Shown here piece by piece: positions 27,047 to 38,820 of a stretch of 64,000 nt of DNA. Position 1 is the first letter of the stretch; each line of letters opens with the position of its first letter. The notes beneath the pieces are model-generated. The model had not been told where the DNA came from. It saw nothing but the letters and a program-made list of their open reading frames with translations, and made no database searches. The stretch comes from Allobosea sp. CS1GBMeth4 (GTDB taxonomy: Bacteria; Pseudomonadota; Alphaproteobacteria; Rhizobiales; Beijerinckiaceae), in assembly GCF_900185715.1 (NCBI RefSeq), contig NZ_FYAS01000031.1:160494-224493 (forward strand). Direction: 5' to 3'. The position numbers and the translations under genes are program-made.

Positions 27047-28390
27047 TCAGCTCTCCAGCATGTGCATGGTGGGCCTGACCCGTGCGCGCGGCAGATAGGT
27101 CGAGAGCACGCCGAGCACCTCGCGGATCGCGGTGGTGACGCCGCCGCCGCCGGCCGGGCCGTTGGTGTAGAGCGTCTCGACCTCGCGTCCGATCCGCGCC
27201 GCTTCGGCCCGGCTCGCCGCACGCCCGGCGACGCGGACGCGGACCTCGTAAGGCTCGTGGCCGCCGATGGCGGAGAGTGCCGCCCCGTGCAGCGCGTCGA
27301 TGCCGATCAGGTCGAAACGCAGCTCGCTCGCCGCCGCGCCGGTCAGCGCCAGCCGCTTGCGCACGATGGCGAGCGCGAGCTCGCCGCGTGCCCTGGCGCC
27401 CGGCCCGGCATAGGAGATCTGGCCCTCGCCGACGAAGCCCTCGGCCACGCCGAGCGAAACCTTGAGCTGCTCCGGCCGCGCCCGCCCCGTCGCGCCGTCG
27501 ACGCGGACCCGGTCGGGGCCGAGCTGCGTCACGCGGACCTGCGAAAAATCGGCGCTGACGTCGGGCGTGAGATAACGGGCCGGATCGTGCAGTTCGTAGA
27601 GGATCTGCTCCTTGCAGGTCGCCGGCGTGACCTGTCCGCCCGAGCCCGCGACCTTGGTGACGACGATGCTGCCATCCTCCGACACCTCGCCGATCGGGAA
27701 GCCGAGCCGGGCGAGGCCGGCGACATCCTTGTAGCCGGGATCGGCGAAATAGCCGCCGGTCACCTGGCCCGCGCATTCGAGCAGATGGCCGGCCAGCGTC
27801 GCCTGGCCGAGCCGGTGCCAGTCGTCGAAGGACCAGCCGAAGGCATGCGCGAGCGGCCCGACGAAGAGCGACGGGTCGGCGGCGCGGCCGGTGATGACGA
27901 GGTCCGCGCCGGCGGCCAGCGCCTCGGCGATCGGCGCCGCGCCGATATAGGCGTTGGCGGAGACCAGCGCCTCGGCGAGCGCGGAGACCGGTGCTCCGGT
28001 CTCCTCGATCCGGCAATCGCTTCCGGCCATGGCGTCGACGACGTCGTCGCCGGCGATGGCGGCGATCCTGAGACCGGCGAAGCCGAGCCGGCGGGCGAGG
28101 TCGGCGGCATGGCGCGCTGCCGCCAGCGGATTGGCAGCGCCCATATTGGTGACGATCCGCGTGCCGCTGTGCCGGCATGGCGCCAGCACGACCCGAAGCC
28201 GCTCGCCGAGCAGGGGATCGAAGCCGGCCTCCGGATCGGCCCGGCGAGCCTGCTGCGCCAGCGCGATGGTGCGCTCGGCGAGGCATTCGAAGACGAGATA
28301 GTCGAGCGCGCCCTTTTCGGCGAGTTCGACCGCCGGCTCGATCCTGTCGCCGGAATAGCCGGCACCTGCCCCGATCCGGACCGTCCTCAT
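27047..28390 (-). CDS. AtuA family protein (DUF1446)
   Basis: A 447-residue cytoplasmic protein of the AtuA/DUF1446 family. Recognisable parts are the N-terminal IGAGAGYSGDRIEPAVELAEKG, the TNMGAANP segment, the DLVITGRAADPSL segment and a Gly-rich GPAGGGGVTT near the C-terminus. The family is linked to degradation of branched or terpenoid carboxylates, but no catalysed step is firmly assigned. ATG 28390 has GGAGGAG 3-9 bases upstream. It is transcribed divergently from a LysR regulator 81 bases away and is followed by the small AtuA partner and a Bug binding protein. Confidence 0.88.
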   Translation of the reverse strand: MRTVRIGAGAGYSGDRIEPAVELAEKGALDYLVFECLAERTIALAQQARRADPEAGFDPLLGERLRVVLAPCRHSGTRIVTNMGAANPLAAARHAADLARRLGFAGLRIAAIAGDDVVDAMAGSDCRIEETGAPVSALAEALVSANAYIGAAPIAEALAAGADLVITGRAADPSLFVGPLAHAFGWSFDDWHRLGQATLAGHLLECAGQVTGGYFADPGYKDVAGLARLGFPIGEVSEDGSIVVTKVAGSGGQVTPATCKEQILYELHDPARYLTPDVSADFSQVRVTQLGPDRVRVDGATGRARPEQLKVSLGVAEGFVGEGQISYAGPGARARGELALAIVRKRLALTGAAASELRFDLIGIDALHGAALSAIGGHEPYEVRVRVAGRAASRAEAARIGREVETLYTNGPAGGGGVTTAIREVLGVLSTYLPRARVRPTMHMLES

Positions 28391-28423
28391 CGCTCCTCCA
28401 TGGCGGCAGGAAGCCATGAAGCG

Positions 28424-28437
28424 ATTGATCTAACAAT
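28424..28437. promoter_or_regulatory. Inverted repeat, candidate LysR-binding site
   Basis: ATTGATCTAACAAT (ATTG-N6-CAAT) lies in the 81-base AT-rich region between the divergent AtuA and LysR genes. Regulators of the LysR family usually bind an interrupted dyad at such a position and control both genes. A second partial site (ATGATTGGATCA) follows at about 28441. Confidence 0.45.
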
Positions 28438-28471
28438 TGAAATGATTGGATCACAGTAATAGAAGTTTTGT

Positions 28472-29368
28472 ATGAACCTCGATGTCCGGCAGTTGCGCGC
28501 CTTCGTGACGGTGGCCGAATGCGGCAGCTTCACCCGCGCCGCCGCGAGCCTGCATCTGTCGCAGCCGGCGCTGACCGTGCAGATCCGCAAACTCGAGGAC
28601 GTGCTCGGCCTGCGCCTGTTCGACCGCAATACCCGCATGGTCGCATTGACGCGCAACGGCGCCGAATTGCTGCCGGGGCTGGGCCGCATCCTGCGTGAGC
28701 TCGACGGCGTTCTCGCGGAGACGCGCCAGCTCTCCACCATCGAGCGTGGCATCGTCCGGCTCGCCCTGCTGCCCTCCTTCGCCTCGGGTGTGCTGCCGGA
28801 GGCGATCGCCGGTTTCCGGGCGGCCCATCCCGGCGTCGGCTTCGTCATTCGCGACGTCATCGCGAGCGAAGTCGCAGAGCTCGTCGCCGGCGGCGCGGCC
28901 GATCTGGGCCTGACCGGCGGCGCGGTCCCGCACGCCGATCTCGAGATCCTGCTGCGCGGCAGCGACCGCATGCACGCCGTCTATCCGGAGGGCCATCCGC
29001 TCGCCGGATTGGCGACGATCGGCATCGCCGATCTGGCAAGCTATCCGCTGGTGCTCATGGATACAGCGACCAGCGTTAGGCAGGTGGTCGACCGGGCCTT
29101 CGCCGATGCCGGACTGTCGCCGTGCATCGGCGCCGAGGTCACCTATATGGCGAGCGCCGTCGGCATGGTGCGCGCCGGCCTCGGCGTCGCAATCCTGCCC
29201 GGCTCGGCGATGGAGGTCCGGGCCGAGCACAGCCTGCGCTCGCAGCAGATCGAGGGCGACGGCTTCGTCCGGCCGATCGCAGTGGTGAAGCGCCGGAGGC
29301 GGGCGCTGCCGCCGGCGAGCGAGCGTTTCCTGGCCGAGCTCGCCCGGATCCTCGCAGCCGCTCCGTGA
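28472..29368 (+). CDS. LysR-type transcriptional regulator
   Basis: A 298-residue regulator. Residues 1-60 form the winged helix-turn-helix (FTRAAASLHLSQPALTVQIRKLE, family typical), and residues 90-298 the periplasmic-binding-protein-like effector domain (IVRLALLPSFASG onwards). It is divergent from the AtuA gene, the classical LysR arrangement, so it most likely controls the AtuA/AtuA-small/Bug operon in response to the carboxylate or its CoA ester; the effector is unknown. A candidate operator is at 28424-28437. Confidence 0.93.
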   Translation: MNLDVRQLRAFVTVAECGSFTRAAASLHLSQPALTVQIRKLEDVLGLRLFDRNTRMVALTRNGAELLPGLGRILRELDGVLAETRQLSTIERGIVRLALLPSFASGVLPEAIAGFRAAHPGVGFVIRDVIASEVAELVAGGAADLGLTGGAVPHADLEILLRGSDRMHAVYPEGHPLAGLATIGIADLASYPLVLMDTATSVRQVVDRAFADAGLSPCIGAEVTYMASAVGMVRAGLGVAILPGSAMEVRAEHSLRSQQIEGDGFVRPIAVVKRRRRALPPASERFLAELARILAAAP

Positions 29369-29454
29369 GCTCGGGCGGGCGAGCGGCGTCAGGCTGGAGC
29401 AGCCGGGGCCTTGATGTGTTATAGTGATTTGTCCCTGTCGAATGGGAGGCCCTC

Positions 29455-30048
29455 ATGCGCCGCCTGATCGTTCTCGCCGCCTCGCTTGCCCCCTTGCTGG
29501 CCTTCACCGTTCATGACGCCTCGGCTCAGGCCCTGAGCGGCGGTCCCCCTCTCGGCGGCGGCGTCCGCATGGGCGGCGCGCTCAGCGGCGGGGGGAACCG
29601 GGCGCTTTCCACCGGCGGCTTCGGCGGCGGCTATCGCCTGGGGTCGGGCGGCTATCGCGGCGGCATCTATGGGGGCGGTGTCTATCGCGGCGCCGGCTGG
29701 GGCTATCGGCCCAATCGCTGGTATGGCGGAGGCTATTACGGGCGCGGCTACTGGCGGCGCGGCTATTACGACAATTGGGGCTGGGGCGCCGGTGCTTTGG
29801 CGGCCGGCGCCATTCTCGGAAGCGCCGCAGCCTATCCCTATTACTACTATGGCGCGCCCTATTACGAGGAGCCGGCCTACTATTACTACCGCCGGCCCTA
29901 TTATGCCGCCCCGGTGGTGCCGGCCGGCATCGGCGAGTATTGCCAGACCCCGGTGCGGACCTGCCGGCTGATCAACCCCTCGGGGCTCGGCGGCGGCTGT
30001 TCCTGCCGGGTCGCGGGCGGGCGGGCACGGGGCGTCGTGGTCCCGTAG
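29455..30048 (+). CDS. Secreted Gly/Tyr-rich low-complexity protein
   Basis: A 197-residue protein with a Sec signal peptide (about residues 1-24, ending ASA before Q25). A Gly-rich stretch follows (residues 28-75), then GY/GYYGRGYW repeats and an Ala/Gly hydrophobic patch (GAGALAAGAILGSAAAY) that could insert in a membrane. A Tyr cluster and a C-terminal Cys module (YCQTPVRTCRL ... GGCSCRV) close the protein. Similar exported proteins are widespread in Hyphomicrobiales without a defined role; a cell-envelope or structural function is plausible. GGGAGG precedes ATG 29455. Confidence 0.8.
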   Translation: MRRLIVLAASLAPLLAFTVHDASAQALSGGPPLGGGVRMGGALSGGGNRALSTGGFGGGYRLGSGGYRGGIYGGGVYRGAGWGYRPNRWYGGGYYGRGYWRRGYYDNWGWGAGALAAGAILGSAAAYPYYYYGAPYYEEPAYYYYRRPYYAAPVVPAGIGEYCQTPVRTCRLINPSGLGGGCSCRVAGGRARGVVVP

Positions 30049-30051
30049 AGA

Positions 30052-30163
30052 CGGATCCGATCGGATTGAATCAATCTGACCGGTGAATCCGCCTCTCGCC
30101 TATAGTTTAGAGACCGTTTTTGCCGACCAGTTTGCGGTGCGAGCTGATCGGAACGGGCTCTAG
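30052..30163. repeat. Dispersed repeat family D, copy 1
   Basis: Starts CGGATCCGATCGGATT and ends GCTGATCGGAACGGGCTCTAG. A second, clearly related copy is at 40573-40678; shared blocks are AATCCGCCTCTC, CCGTTTT and CTGATCGGAACGGGCTCTAG. It lies between convergent genes. Confidence 0.75.
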
Positions 30164-30213
30164 ACCGAGCGGCTGAAGCGGAGGGGCGTGGGTCGCGCAC
30201 CCCGTGCCGGTTC

Positions 30214-31182
30214 TCAGATCCCGAATTCCCCACGCCAGCGCTCGATATCGTCGAGCGCGACGTTCGAGCCGCACAGCACCAGCGCGATGCGTTCGCCCGG
30301 CTTGAACTGATCCCGGCGCGCCAGCGCCGCGGCGACGGTGCAGGATGCCGCCGGCTCGAGCAGCACCCGGCCGTTCTGCAGCACCCAGACCAGCTCGCGC
30401 ACCGCTTCCGCATCCGGGACGACGACGATCTCCTCGAGGAACTGGTGCGCCGCCGCCATGGTGCGCTCGGTCGCGAAGGGAGCCCCCAGCGTGCGTGCGA
30501 TCGAGGTCGGGCGGATCGGCACGGGCTTCCCGGCTGCGAGCGCCTGCGTCATCGTCGTCGCGCCCTCGGTCTCGACGCCGTGGATGCGCACGGCCGGGTC
30601 GAGCCCCTTCAGCGCCGCGCCGACGCCGGCGGAGAAGCCGCCGCCGCCGATCGAGATGAAGACGTGATCGATCCGCCCGCCGGCATCGGCCGCGAGCTCG
30701 AGGCCGACCGTGCCGTGGCCGGCGATGATCGCCGGGTCGTCATAGGAATGGACATGGGTCATGCCCTTGCCCTCGTATTCCTCTGCCTTGGAGAAGGCGG
30801 CGAGCGCATCCTCGCAGAGCTCGACCTCGCCGCCCGCTTCCTGGGTCAGGCGGATGTTGAGCGGCGCGACATTTTTCGGCATCAGCACCAGCGCCCGGAT
30901 GCCGAGCATGCTGGCGACCAGCGAGACGGCGATGGCGTGGTTGCCGCCGGAGACGGTGACGACGCCGCGCGCCCTTTCGGCATCGGAAAGTCCGAGCAGC
31001 TTGTTGTAGCAGCCGCGCACCTTGAACGAGCCCGCCAGCTGCAGGCTCTCGACCTTGACCACGGTCTCGACGCCGAGACGCGCCGAAAGCCCGGCGCTGA
31101 GGAAGGTCGGCGTGCGCCGGACCTTGCCGGCGATGCGGACGGCTGCGGCCTGGATGTCGGCGAGGGTGACGTCGAAGGACAT
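30214..31182 (-). CDS. PLP-dependent threonine/serine dehydratase-like enzyme
   Basis: A 322-residue fold-type II PLP enzyme. The PLP lysine is K54 in LAGSFKVRGCYNK, the Asn loop is SGGNHAIAV (usual form SAGNHAQG) and the phosphate loop is SIGGGGFSAG. No ACT regulatory domain is present, so it resembles catabolic threonine dehydratases or 3-hydroxyaspartate/serine racemase-type enzymes. The altered Asn loop makes the exact substrate uncertain. ATG 31182 fits the family N-terminus (VTLADIQAAAVRI). It stands alone on the minus strand. Confidence 0.87.
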   Translation of the reverse strand: MSFDVTLADIQAAAVRIAGKVRRTPTFLSAGLSARLGVETVVKVESLQLAGSFKVRGCYNKLLGLSDAERARGVVTVSGGNHAIAVSLVASMLGIRALVLMPKNVAPLNIRLTQEAGGEVELCEDALAAFSKAEEYEGKGMTHVHSYDDPAIIAGHGTVGLELAADAGGRIDHVFISIGGGGFSAGVGAALKGLDPAVRIHGVETEGATTMTQALAAGKPVPIRPTSIARTLGAPFATERTMAAAHQFLEEIVVVPDAEAVRELVWVLQNGRVLLEPAASCTVAAALARRDQFKPGERIALVLCGSNVALDDIERWRGEFGI

Positions 31183-31293
31183 GGCGGACTCACGCGGGGG
31201 AATTCGGTTGGCCGGCACAACAGCGCGCCCGGTGCAGCCCGGTCAAGCGGGCTGCGCGCATGTTCGACGAACGATCGGAGCGGCACCACTTTT

Positions 31294-31419
31294 CCCTTCC
31301 CCCGCTTGCGGTGGGGAAGGGAATAGGGGTGGGGGGCCGGAAAACAGAGCGATTCATTCTTTCAGTCCGGCGCCGAGCGGACCTGCCCCCCACCCAACCC
31401 TCCGCAAGCGGGGGAGGGC
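31294..31419. repeat. Palindromic repeat, family E (CCCTTCCCCCGCTTGCGG type)
   Basis: Left arm CCCTTCCCCCGCTTGCGGTGGGG and right arm CCCTCCGCAAGCGGGGGAGGG, with inner GGGGTGGGGGG / CCCCCCACCC. It lies in the 365-base gap 31183-31547 between the divergent dehydratase and argE genes; I see no gene or RNA in the rest of that gap. A related element sits inside the DUF3306 gene at 52260-52380. Confidence 0.82.
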
Positions 31420-31547
31420 GGAGCCCCGATTGTCATGCGTCGGCACATGCGTTGCTGCGGCGTCGATAGCGATTGACCCTGCATTGCGCCAGCGTAGCCT
31501 GCCGGCACGGTTCATGCCTGTCGGCCGGTTTCTGGAGACTTCTGCCC

Positions 31548-32696
31548 GTGCGTTATACTCCCAAGGAGATGCTGGCCAAGCTGGTGTCGTTCAACACCGA
31601 ATCCTGGCGCAGCAATCTCGAGCTGATCCATTTCTGCCGCGACTACCTCGCCGCGCACGGCGTCGAGAGCACGATCGTGCCGAGTCCCGACGGGGAGAAG
31701 GCCAATCTCTACGCCACGGTCGGGCCGAAGGTCGATGGCGGCGTCGTGCTCTCCGGCCATACCGACGTGGTCCCCGTCGAGGGGCAGGCCTGGAGCTCCG
31801 ATCCGTGGACGCTGACCGAGCGCGACGGCAAGCTCTACGGCCGCGGCTCCTGCGACATGAAGGGCTTCGACGCGATCGCCCTCGCTTTGGTGCCGGAGAT
31901 GCTGGCGGCCGGGCTGAAGCGCCCCGTCCACATCGCGCTCTCCTATGACGAGGAGATCGGCTGCGTCGGCGCCCGCATCATGATCGAGGCCATGGCCAGG
32001 GCCGGGCTGAAGCCGTCGGCTGTGATCGTCGGCGAGCCCTCGATGATGCAGGTCGTCACCGGCCACAAGGGCGGCACCCGGATGAGGACGACGGTGCGCG
32101 GCCATGCCGTGCATTCGAGCCGCGTCGATATCGGCGTGCCGGCCGTGATGGTCGCCGGCAAGCTGATCGCCTGGCACGACGACGTCATGCAGGAGAACAA
32201 GGCGAAGGCCGAAGCCGGCAACCCGTTCGAGCCGCCCTATTCGACGCTGCATGTCGGCGTCGTCGAGGGCGGCACCGCGGTCAACATCACGGCGGAGCAT
32301 TGCGCCTTCAGCCACGAGGTTCGCGTCGTCCCGGGCGACGGTGCCGACTATGTCGCGCGCTACCGGGCCAGGATCGCCGAGCTGGAGGCGCCGATGAAGG
32401 CGATCGCGCCCGAGACCGGCATCACCCTGGAAATCACCTCACAGACGCCGCCGCTGGCGCCGGAAAAGGACGGCGCCGCCGAGACGCTGTCCCGCCGCCT
32501 CACCGGCGACAATGCCGGCCATGTCGTCGCCTATGGCACCGAGGGCGGCCTGTTCCAGGCCGCGGGCTGGTCGACCGTGGTCTGCGGGCCCGGCGATATC
32601 GCCCAGGCGCATCAGCCGGACGAGTTCATCACGCTGGCCCAGCTCGAGGCCGGCACCGCCTTCGTGCGTGCGCTGATCGCGGATCTGACCCGCTGA
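31548..32696 (+). CDS. argE: Acetylornithine deacetylase (ArgE, M20A)
   Basis: A 382-residue zinc amidohydrolase that would deacetylate N-acetylornithine in arginine synthesis. Metal and catalytic residues are H71 and D73 (SGHTDVVPV), D103 (GRGSCDMKGF) and the Glu pair in SYDEEIGCVGA. The length and the TEGGLFQAAGWSTVVCGPGDIAQAHQPDEF ending region match ArgE rather than DapE. GTG 31548 is chosen, with GGAG 11 bases upstream; the in-frame ATG at 31569 would trim a conserved first helix. Because it lies 237 bases before a peptide importer, a catabolic acyl-amino-acid role is an alternative. Confidence 0.85.
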   Translation: MRYTPKEMLAKLVSFNTESWRSNLELIHFCRDYLAAHGVESTIVPSPDGEKANLYATVGPKVDGGVVLSGHTDVVPVEGQAWSSDPWTLTERDGKLYGRGSCDMKGFDAIALALVPEMLAAGLKRPVHIALSYDEEIGCVGARIMIEAMARAGLKPSAVIVGEPSMMQVVTGHKGGTRMRTTVRGHAVHSSRVDIGVPAVMVAGKLIAWHDDVMQENKAKAEAGNPFEPPYSTLHVGVVEGGTAVNITAEHCAFSHEVRVVPGDGADYVARYRARIAELEAPMKAIAPETGITLEITSQTPPLAPEKDGAAETLSRRLTGDNAGHVVAYGTEGGLFQAAGWSTVVCGPGDIAQAHQPDEFITLAQLEAGTAFVRALIADLTR

Positions 32697-32933
32697 GCGC
32701 TCGCGGCCGGGATGGTTCCTTGCAAGCCTTCGTCCGGGAGCCCGCAGCTTCGTGCGTGCCCGGACGGAGGCGTGCAATAAAATTCGATGTGCAGCGAAGT
32801 CCACCGGCCGCACTGGACGCGGGCTTCGAACCGTCATTAATCTGCCGCCTTCGTCGGCCTGCCGCCGGAACGAGCAGGCGGCCGGCACCGCTCCTGGGGA
32901 GGAGTGGTTTCAACCAACTGGAGCAGTCTCACC

Positions 32934-34523
<1,590 letters not shown>

Positions 34524-34564
34524 GGGCGGCGCGGGGCCTGACCGCCCCGCGATGCCAATCTCCT

Positions 34565-34672
34565 CGTCATCCCGGACAAGCGGCTTCAGCCGCGCAGATC
34601 CGGGATCCATCGTAAGGCACTGAGCTCTACGATGGATCCCGGCTCTCCGCTTCGCTCCAGCCGGGATGACCG
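34565..34672. repeat. Palindromic intergenic repeat, family C-like (CGTCATCCCGGACAAGC type)
   Basis: Arms CGTCATCCCGG and CCGGGATGACCG enclose GATCCGGGATCCATCGTA / TACGATGGATCCCGG, which pair strongly. It sits between the binding-protein gene and the permease gene of importer 2. Confidence 0.87.
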
Positions 34673-34713
34673 CGCGTTTCCCAACCTCGGTAGACCGGGG
34701 GCTTGAGGCCGAC

Positions 34714-35694
34714 ATGCTCGCATTTGTCCTGCGCCGGCTGTTCCAGTCACTGATCGTGATGCTCGCGGTCGCGCTGATCGCCTTCACCATGTTCCGCTTC
34801 GTCGGCGACCCGGTGAACCAGATGGTCGGCGTCGACACGCCGCAGGAGCAGGTGGCGCAACTGCGCCGGACGCTCGGCCTCGACGAGCCGGTGGTCGTCC
34901 AGTTCGCGCGCTATATCTACAACGCCGCGCGGCTCGAATTCGGTGTCTCCTACCAGTTCCGCCTGCCGGTGATCTCGCTGCTCGGCGAGCGCGCGCCGGC
35001 GACGCTGGAGCTCGCCTTCATGTCGGCGCTGTTCTCGCTCCTGGTCGGCATCCCGATGGGCGTCTACACGGCGCTGCGCCGCGACAGCATCCTCGCCAAG
35101 CTGTTCCAGACGATCTCCCTCGTCGGCATCAGCCTGCCGACCTTCCTGATCGGCATCCTCCTGATCTACCTGTTCTCCGTCACCCTCGGCTGGCTGCCGT
35201 CCTTCGGGCGCGGCGAGGTGGTCAAGATCGGCAATTGGTGGACCACGGGGCTTCTGACCGCCTCGGGCTGGAAGGCGCTGATCCTGCCCTCGATCACGCT
35301 CGGCCTGTTCCAGATGACGCTGATCATGCGCCTCGTCCGGGCCGAGATGCTCGAGGTGCTGCGCACCGACTACATCAAGTTCGCTCGCGCCCGCGGCCTC
35401 AGGACGCGCGCGATCCATTTCGGCCATGCGCTGAAGAACACGCTGGTGCCGGTCATCACCATCGCCGGCCTGCAGCTCGGCTCGATCATCGCCTTCGCGA
35501 TCATCACCGAGACGGTGTTCCAGTGGCCGGGCATGGGCCTGCTCTTCCTCAAGGCGGTGCAGCAGGTCGATATCCCGATCATGGCGGCCTATCTCATCCT
35601 GATCTCCTTCCTGTTCGTCAGCATCAACCTGATCGTCGACCTGCTCTATGCGCTGGTCGATCCGCGCCTGCGCGCGACGGTCGGGGCGCATTGA
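34714..35694 (+). CDS. ABC importer permease, DppB-type (importer 2)
   Basis: A 326-residue inner-membrane permease. The first helix is at residues 10-30 (LFQSLIVMLAVALIAFTMFR), followed by the family segment LGLDEPVVVQFARYI, the coupling loop FARARGLRTRAIHFGHALKNTLVP and the C-terminal LVDPRLRATVG. It makes the channel together with the DppC-type subunit encoded 7 bases downstream. ATG 34714 is the only start close to the first helix. No strong Shine-Dalgarno is visible. Confidence 0.93.
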   Translation: MLAFVLRRLFQSLIVMLAVALIAFTMFRFVGDPVNQMVGVDTPQEQVAQLRRTLGLDEPVVVQFARYIYNAARLEFGVSYQFRLPVISLLGERAPATLELAFMSALFSLLVGIPMGVYTALRRDSILAKLFQTISLVGISLPTFLIGILLIYLFSVTLGWLPSFGRGEVVKIGNWWTTGLLTASGWKALILPSITLGLFQMTLIMRLVRAEMLEVLRTDYIKFARARGLRTRAIHFGHALKNTLVPVITIAGLQLGSIIAFAIITETVFQWPGMGLLFLKAVQQVDIPIMAAYLILISFLFVSINLIVDLLYALVDPRLRATVGAH

Positions 35695-35701
35695 GGCCCG
35701 C

Positions 35702-36649
35702 ATGAGCGCGCAACCTGCTTCCTCGGCGAAACAGCCGCCCTCGCTCTGGGCCCGGATTCTCGACAGCGACATTCTGGCGAGCTTCCTCCGCTCCAAGGTG
35801 ACGATGGTCGCAGCCGTGATCGTCCTGGTGATGTTCATCGGCGCGGCCTTCTCGCCCTGGATCGCGCCGACCAATCCCTTCGATCCGGCGACCGTCTTCC
35901 TCTCCGACGCCAATATCCCGCCGGCCTGGCAGCAGGGCGGCGATCCCAAGTTCATCCTCGGCACCGACGATCAGGGCCGCGATCTCTATTCGGCGATCCT
36001 CTACGGGCTGCGCGTCTCGCTGATCGTCGGCGTGCTCGGCGTGCTGCTGGCGGCGACGATCGGCATCACGCTCGGCCTGCTCGCCGGCTATCTCGGCGGC
36101 CGCGTCGACTCGCTGATCATGCGCATCGCCGACGTGCAGTTGACCTTTCCGGCCATCCTGATCGCGCTGCTGATCGACGGCGTCGTGCGCGGCCTGTTCA
36201 AGAGCGCCAGCCGCGAGGACACCGCGCTCTACGTGCTGGTGATCTCGATCGGCCTGTCCTTCTGGGTGCAGTATGCCCGCACCATCCGCGGCTCCACCCT
36301 GGTCGAGCGCAACAAGGACTATGTCCAGGCCGCCAGGCTCGTCGGCCTGCCGGCGCCGCTGATCATGCTGCGCCATGTCCTGCCCAACGTGATCGGCCCG
36401 GTGCTGGTCATCCTGACCATCAACCTCGCGCTCGCCGTCATCACCGAGGCGACGCTCTCCTTCCTCGGCGTCGGACTGCCGCCGACGCAGCCCTCGCTCG
36501 GCACGCTGATCTCGATCGGCAACCGCTATCTGTTCTCCGGCGACTGGTGGATCGTGACCTTCCCGGGCGTGACCCTCGCCGTGCTGGTGCTGGCGGTGAA
36601 TCTGCTCGGCGACTGGCTGCGCGATGCCCTGAACCCGCGGTTGAGGTGA
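35702..36649 (+). CDS. ABC importer permease, DppC-type (importer 2)
   Basis: A 315-residue permease. Segments LGTDDQGRDLYSAILYGLRVSL and the coupling loop NKDYVQAARLVGLPAPLIMLRHVLPN identify the DppC/OppC subfamily, and the end NLLGDWLRDALNPRLR is typical. A short loop (residues about 175-190, FKSASREDTALY) is inserted between two helices relative to importer 1. It is tightly packed between its partner permease (7 bases) and the first ATPase (4 bases). Confidence 0.93.
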   Translation: MSAQPASSAKQPPSLWARILDSDILASFLRSKVTMVAAVIVLVMFIGAAFSPWIAPTNPFDPATVFLSDANIPPAWQQGGDPKFILGTDDQGRDLYSAILYGLRVSLIVGVLGVLLAATIGITLGLLAGYLGGRVDSLIMRIADVQLTFPAILIALLIDGVVRGLFKSASREDTALYVLVISIGLSFWVQYARTIRGSTLVERNKDYVQAARLVGLPAPLIMLRHVLPNVIGPVLVILTINLALAVITEATLSFLGVGLPPTQPSLGTLISIGNRYLFSGDWWIVTFPGVTLAVLVLAVNLLGDWLRDALNPRLR

Positions 36650-36653
36650 GCCG

Positions 36654-37651
36654 ATGACCGAGACCGTCCTCTCCGTCCAGGACCTCACCGTCGAGTTCGT
36701 CACCCGCCGCGGCACGCTGCGCGCGCTCGACAAGGTCTCCTTCGACATCGCCCGCGGCGAGGTGCTCGGCGTGGTCGGCGAATCCGGCGCCGGCAAGTCG
36801 GTCACCGGCTCCGCCATCATCGGCCTGATCGATCCGCCCGGCCGGATCGCCGGCGGCAAGGTCGTGCTCTCCGGCGAGCGCGTCGACCATCTGCCGTCGG
36901 AGCAGATGCGCCGCGTCCGCGGCAAGCGCATCGGCATGATCTTCCAGGACCCGCTGACCAGCCTGAACCCGCTCTACCGGGTCGGCGAGCAGCTGATCGA
37001 GACGATCCGCACCCATACCGATCTCAACGCGGCGGAGGCCCGCAAGCGCGCCATCGCCCTGCTCGACGAGGTCGGCATCCCCGCGCCCGACAAGCGCATC
37101 GACGGCTACCCGCACGAATTCTCCGGCGGCATGCGCCAGCGCGTCGTCATCGCGCTCGCGCTCTGCGCCAAGCCGGAATTCATTATCGCCGACGAGCCGA
37201 CCACGGCACTCGATGTCTCCGTGCAGGCGCAGATCATCAGCCTGATCAAGCGACTCTGCAAGGAACGCGGCACCTCGGTGATGCTTGTCACCCACGATAT
37301 GGGCGTCATCGCCGAGACGGCCGACCGGGTCGCGGTGATGTATGCCGGGCGCGTCGCCGAGATCGGGCCGGTGCGCGAGGTGATCAAGCAGCCGCTCCAC
37401 CCCTATACGCAGGGGTTGATGGGCGCGATCCCCTCGATCGAGGGCGACGCCGAGCGGCTCGTGCAGATTCCCGGCGCCATGCCGCGCCTCTCCGCCATTC
37501 CGGCGGGCTGCCCTTTCAACCCGCGTTGCTCCAGGGTGTTCGACCGCTGCCGGATCGACCGGCCGGAGCTGATCGATGTCGGCGGACACCAGGTCGCCTG
37601 CCACCTCTATGATCCGGCGAAGGCGCCCGCCGGCAAGACGGAGATCGCGGC

Positions 37652-37655
<4 letters not shown>
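36654..37655 (+). CDS. ABC importer ATPase, DppD-type (importer 2)
   Basis: A 333-residue ATP-binding subunit with Walker A GESGAGKS (42-49), Q-loop FQDPLTSLNP, signature SGGMRQR and Walker B FIIADEPTTALD. The C-terminal oligopeptide-transporter extension is present with CPFNPRC at 286-292 and further cysteines, an arrangement that in some DppD proteins binds an Fe-S cluster. The next gene starts inside its stop codon region (GTGA overlap), so both ATPases are translated together. Confidence 0.94.
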
Positions 37656-38644
<989 letters not shown>

Positions 38645-38654
38645 GCGCCTGCCT

Positions 38655-38799
38655 CGTCATTCCGGGGCAGGCCGAAGGCCTGAGCCCGGAACCCATGAAC
38701 ACGACGCGGTTGGAGCACGCTCCCGCGTAGGCAGCGCTCGGTCTGGGAAGGCCGGTGTTCACGAAATCCGGGCGCGCTGCTGCGCTGTCGGAATGACGG
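38655..38799. repeat. Palindromic intergenic repeat, family A, copy 4 (degenerate right arm)
   Basis: The left end CGTCATTCCGGGGCAGGCCGAAGGCCTGAGCCCGGAA matches copies at 13821 and 21034; the right end GAAATCCGGGCGCGC...GTCGGAATGACGGC is more diverged. It separates importer 2 from a convergent small gene. Confidence 0.8.
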
Positions 38800-38820
38800 C
38801 GCGGTTCTGGCGGAACTGCT

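Noticed and set aside
29369..29454. TATAGT box as promoter of the Gly/Tyr-rich protein gene
   Set aside because: No acceptable -35 element at normal spacing; the match alone is not informative.
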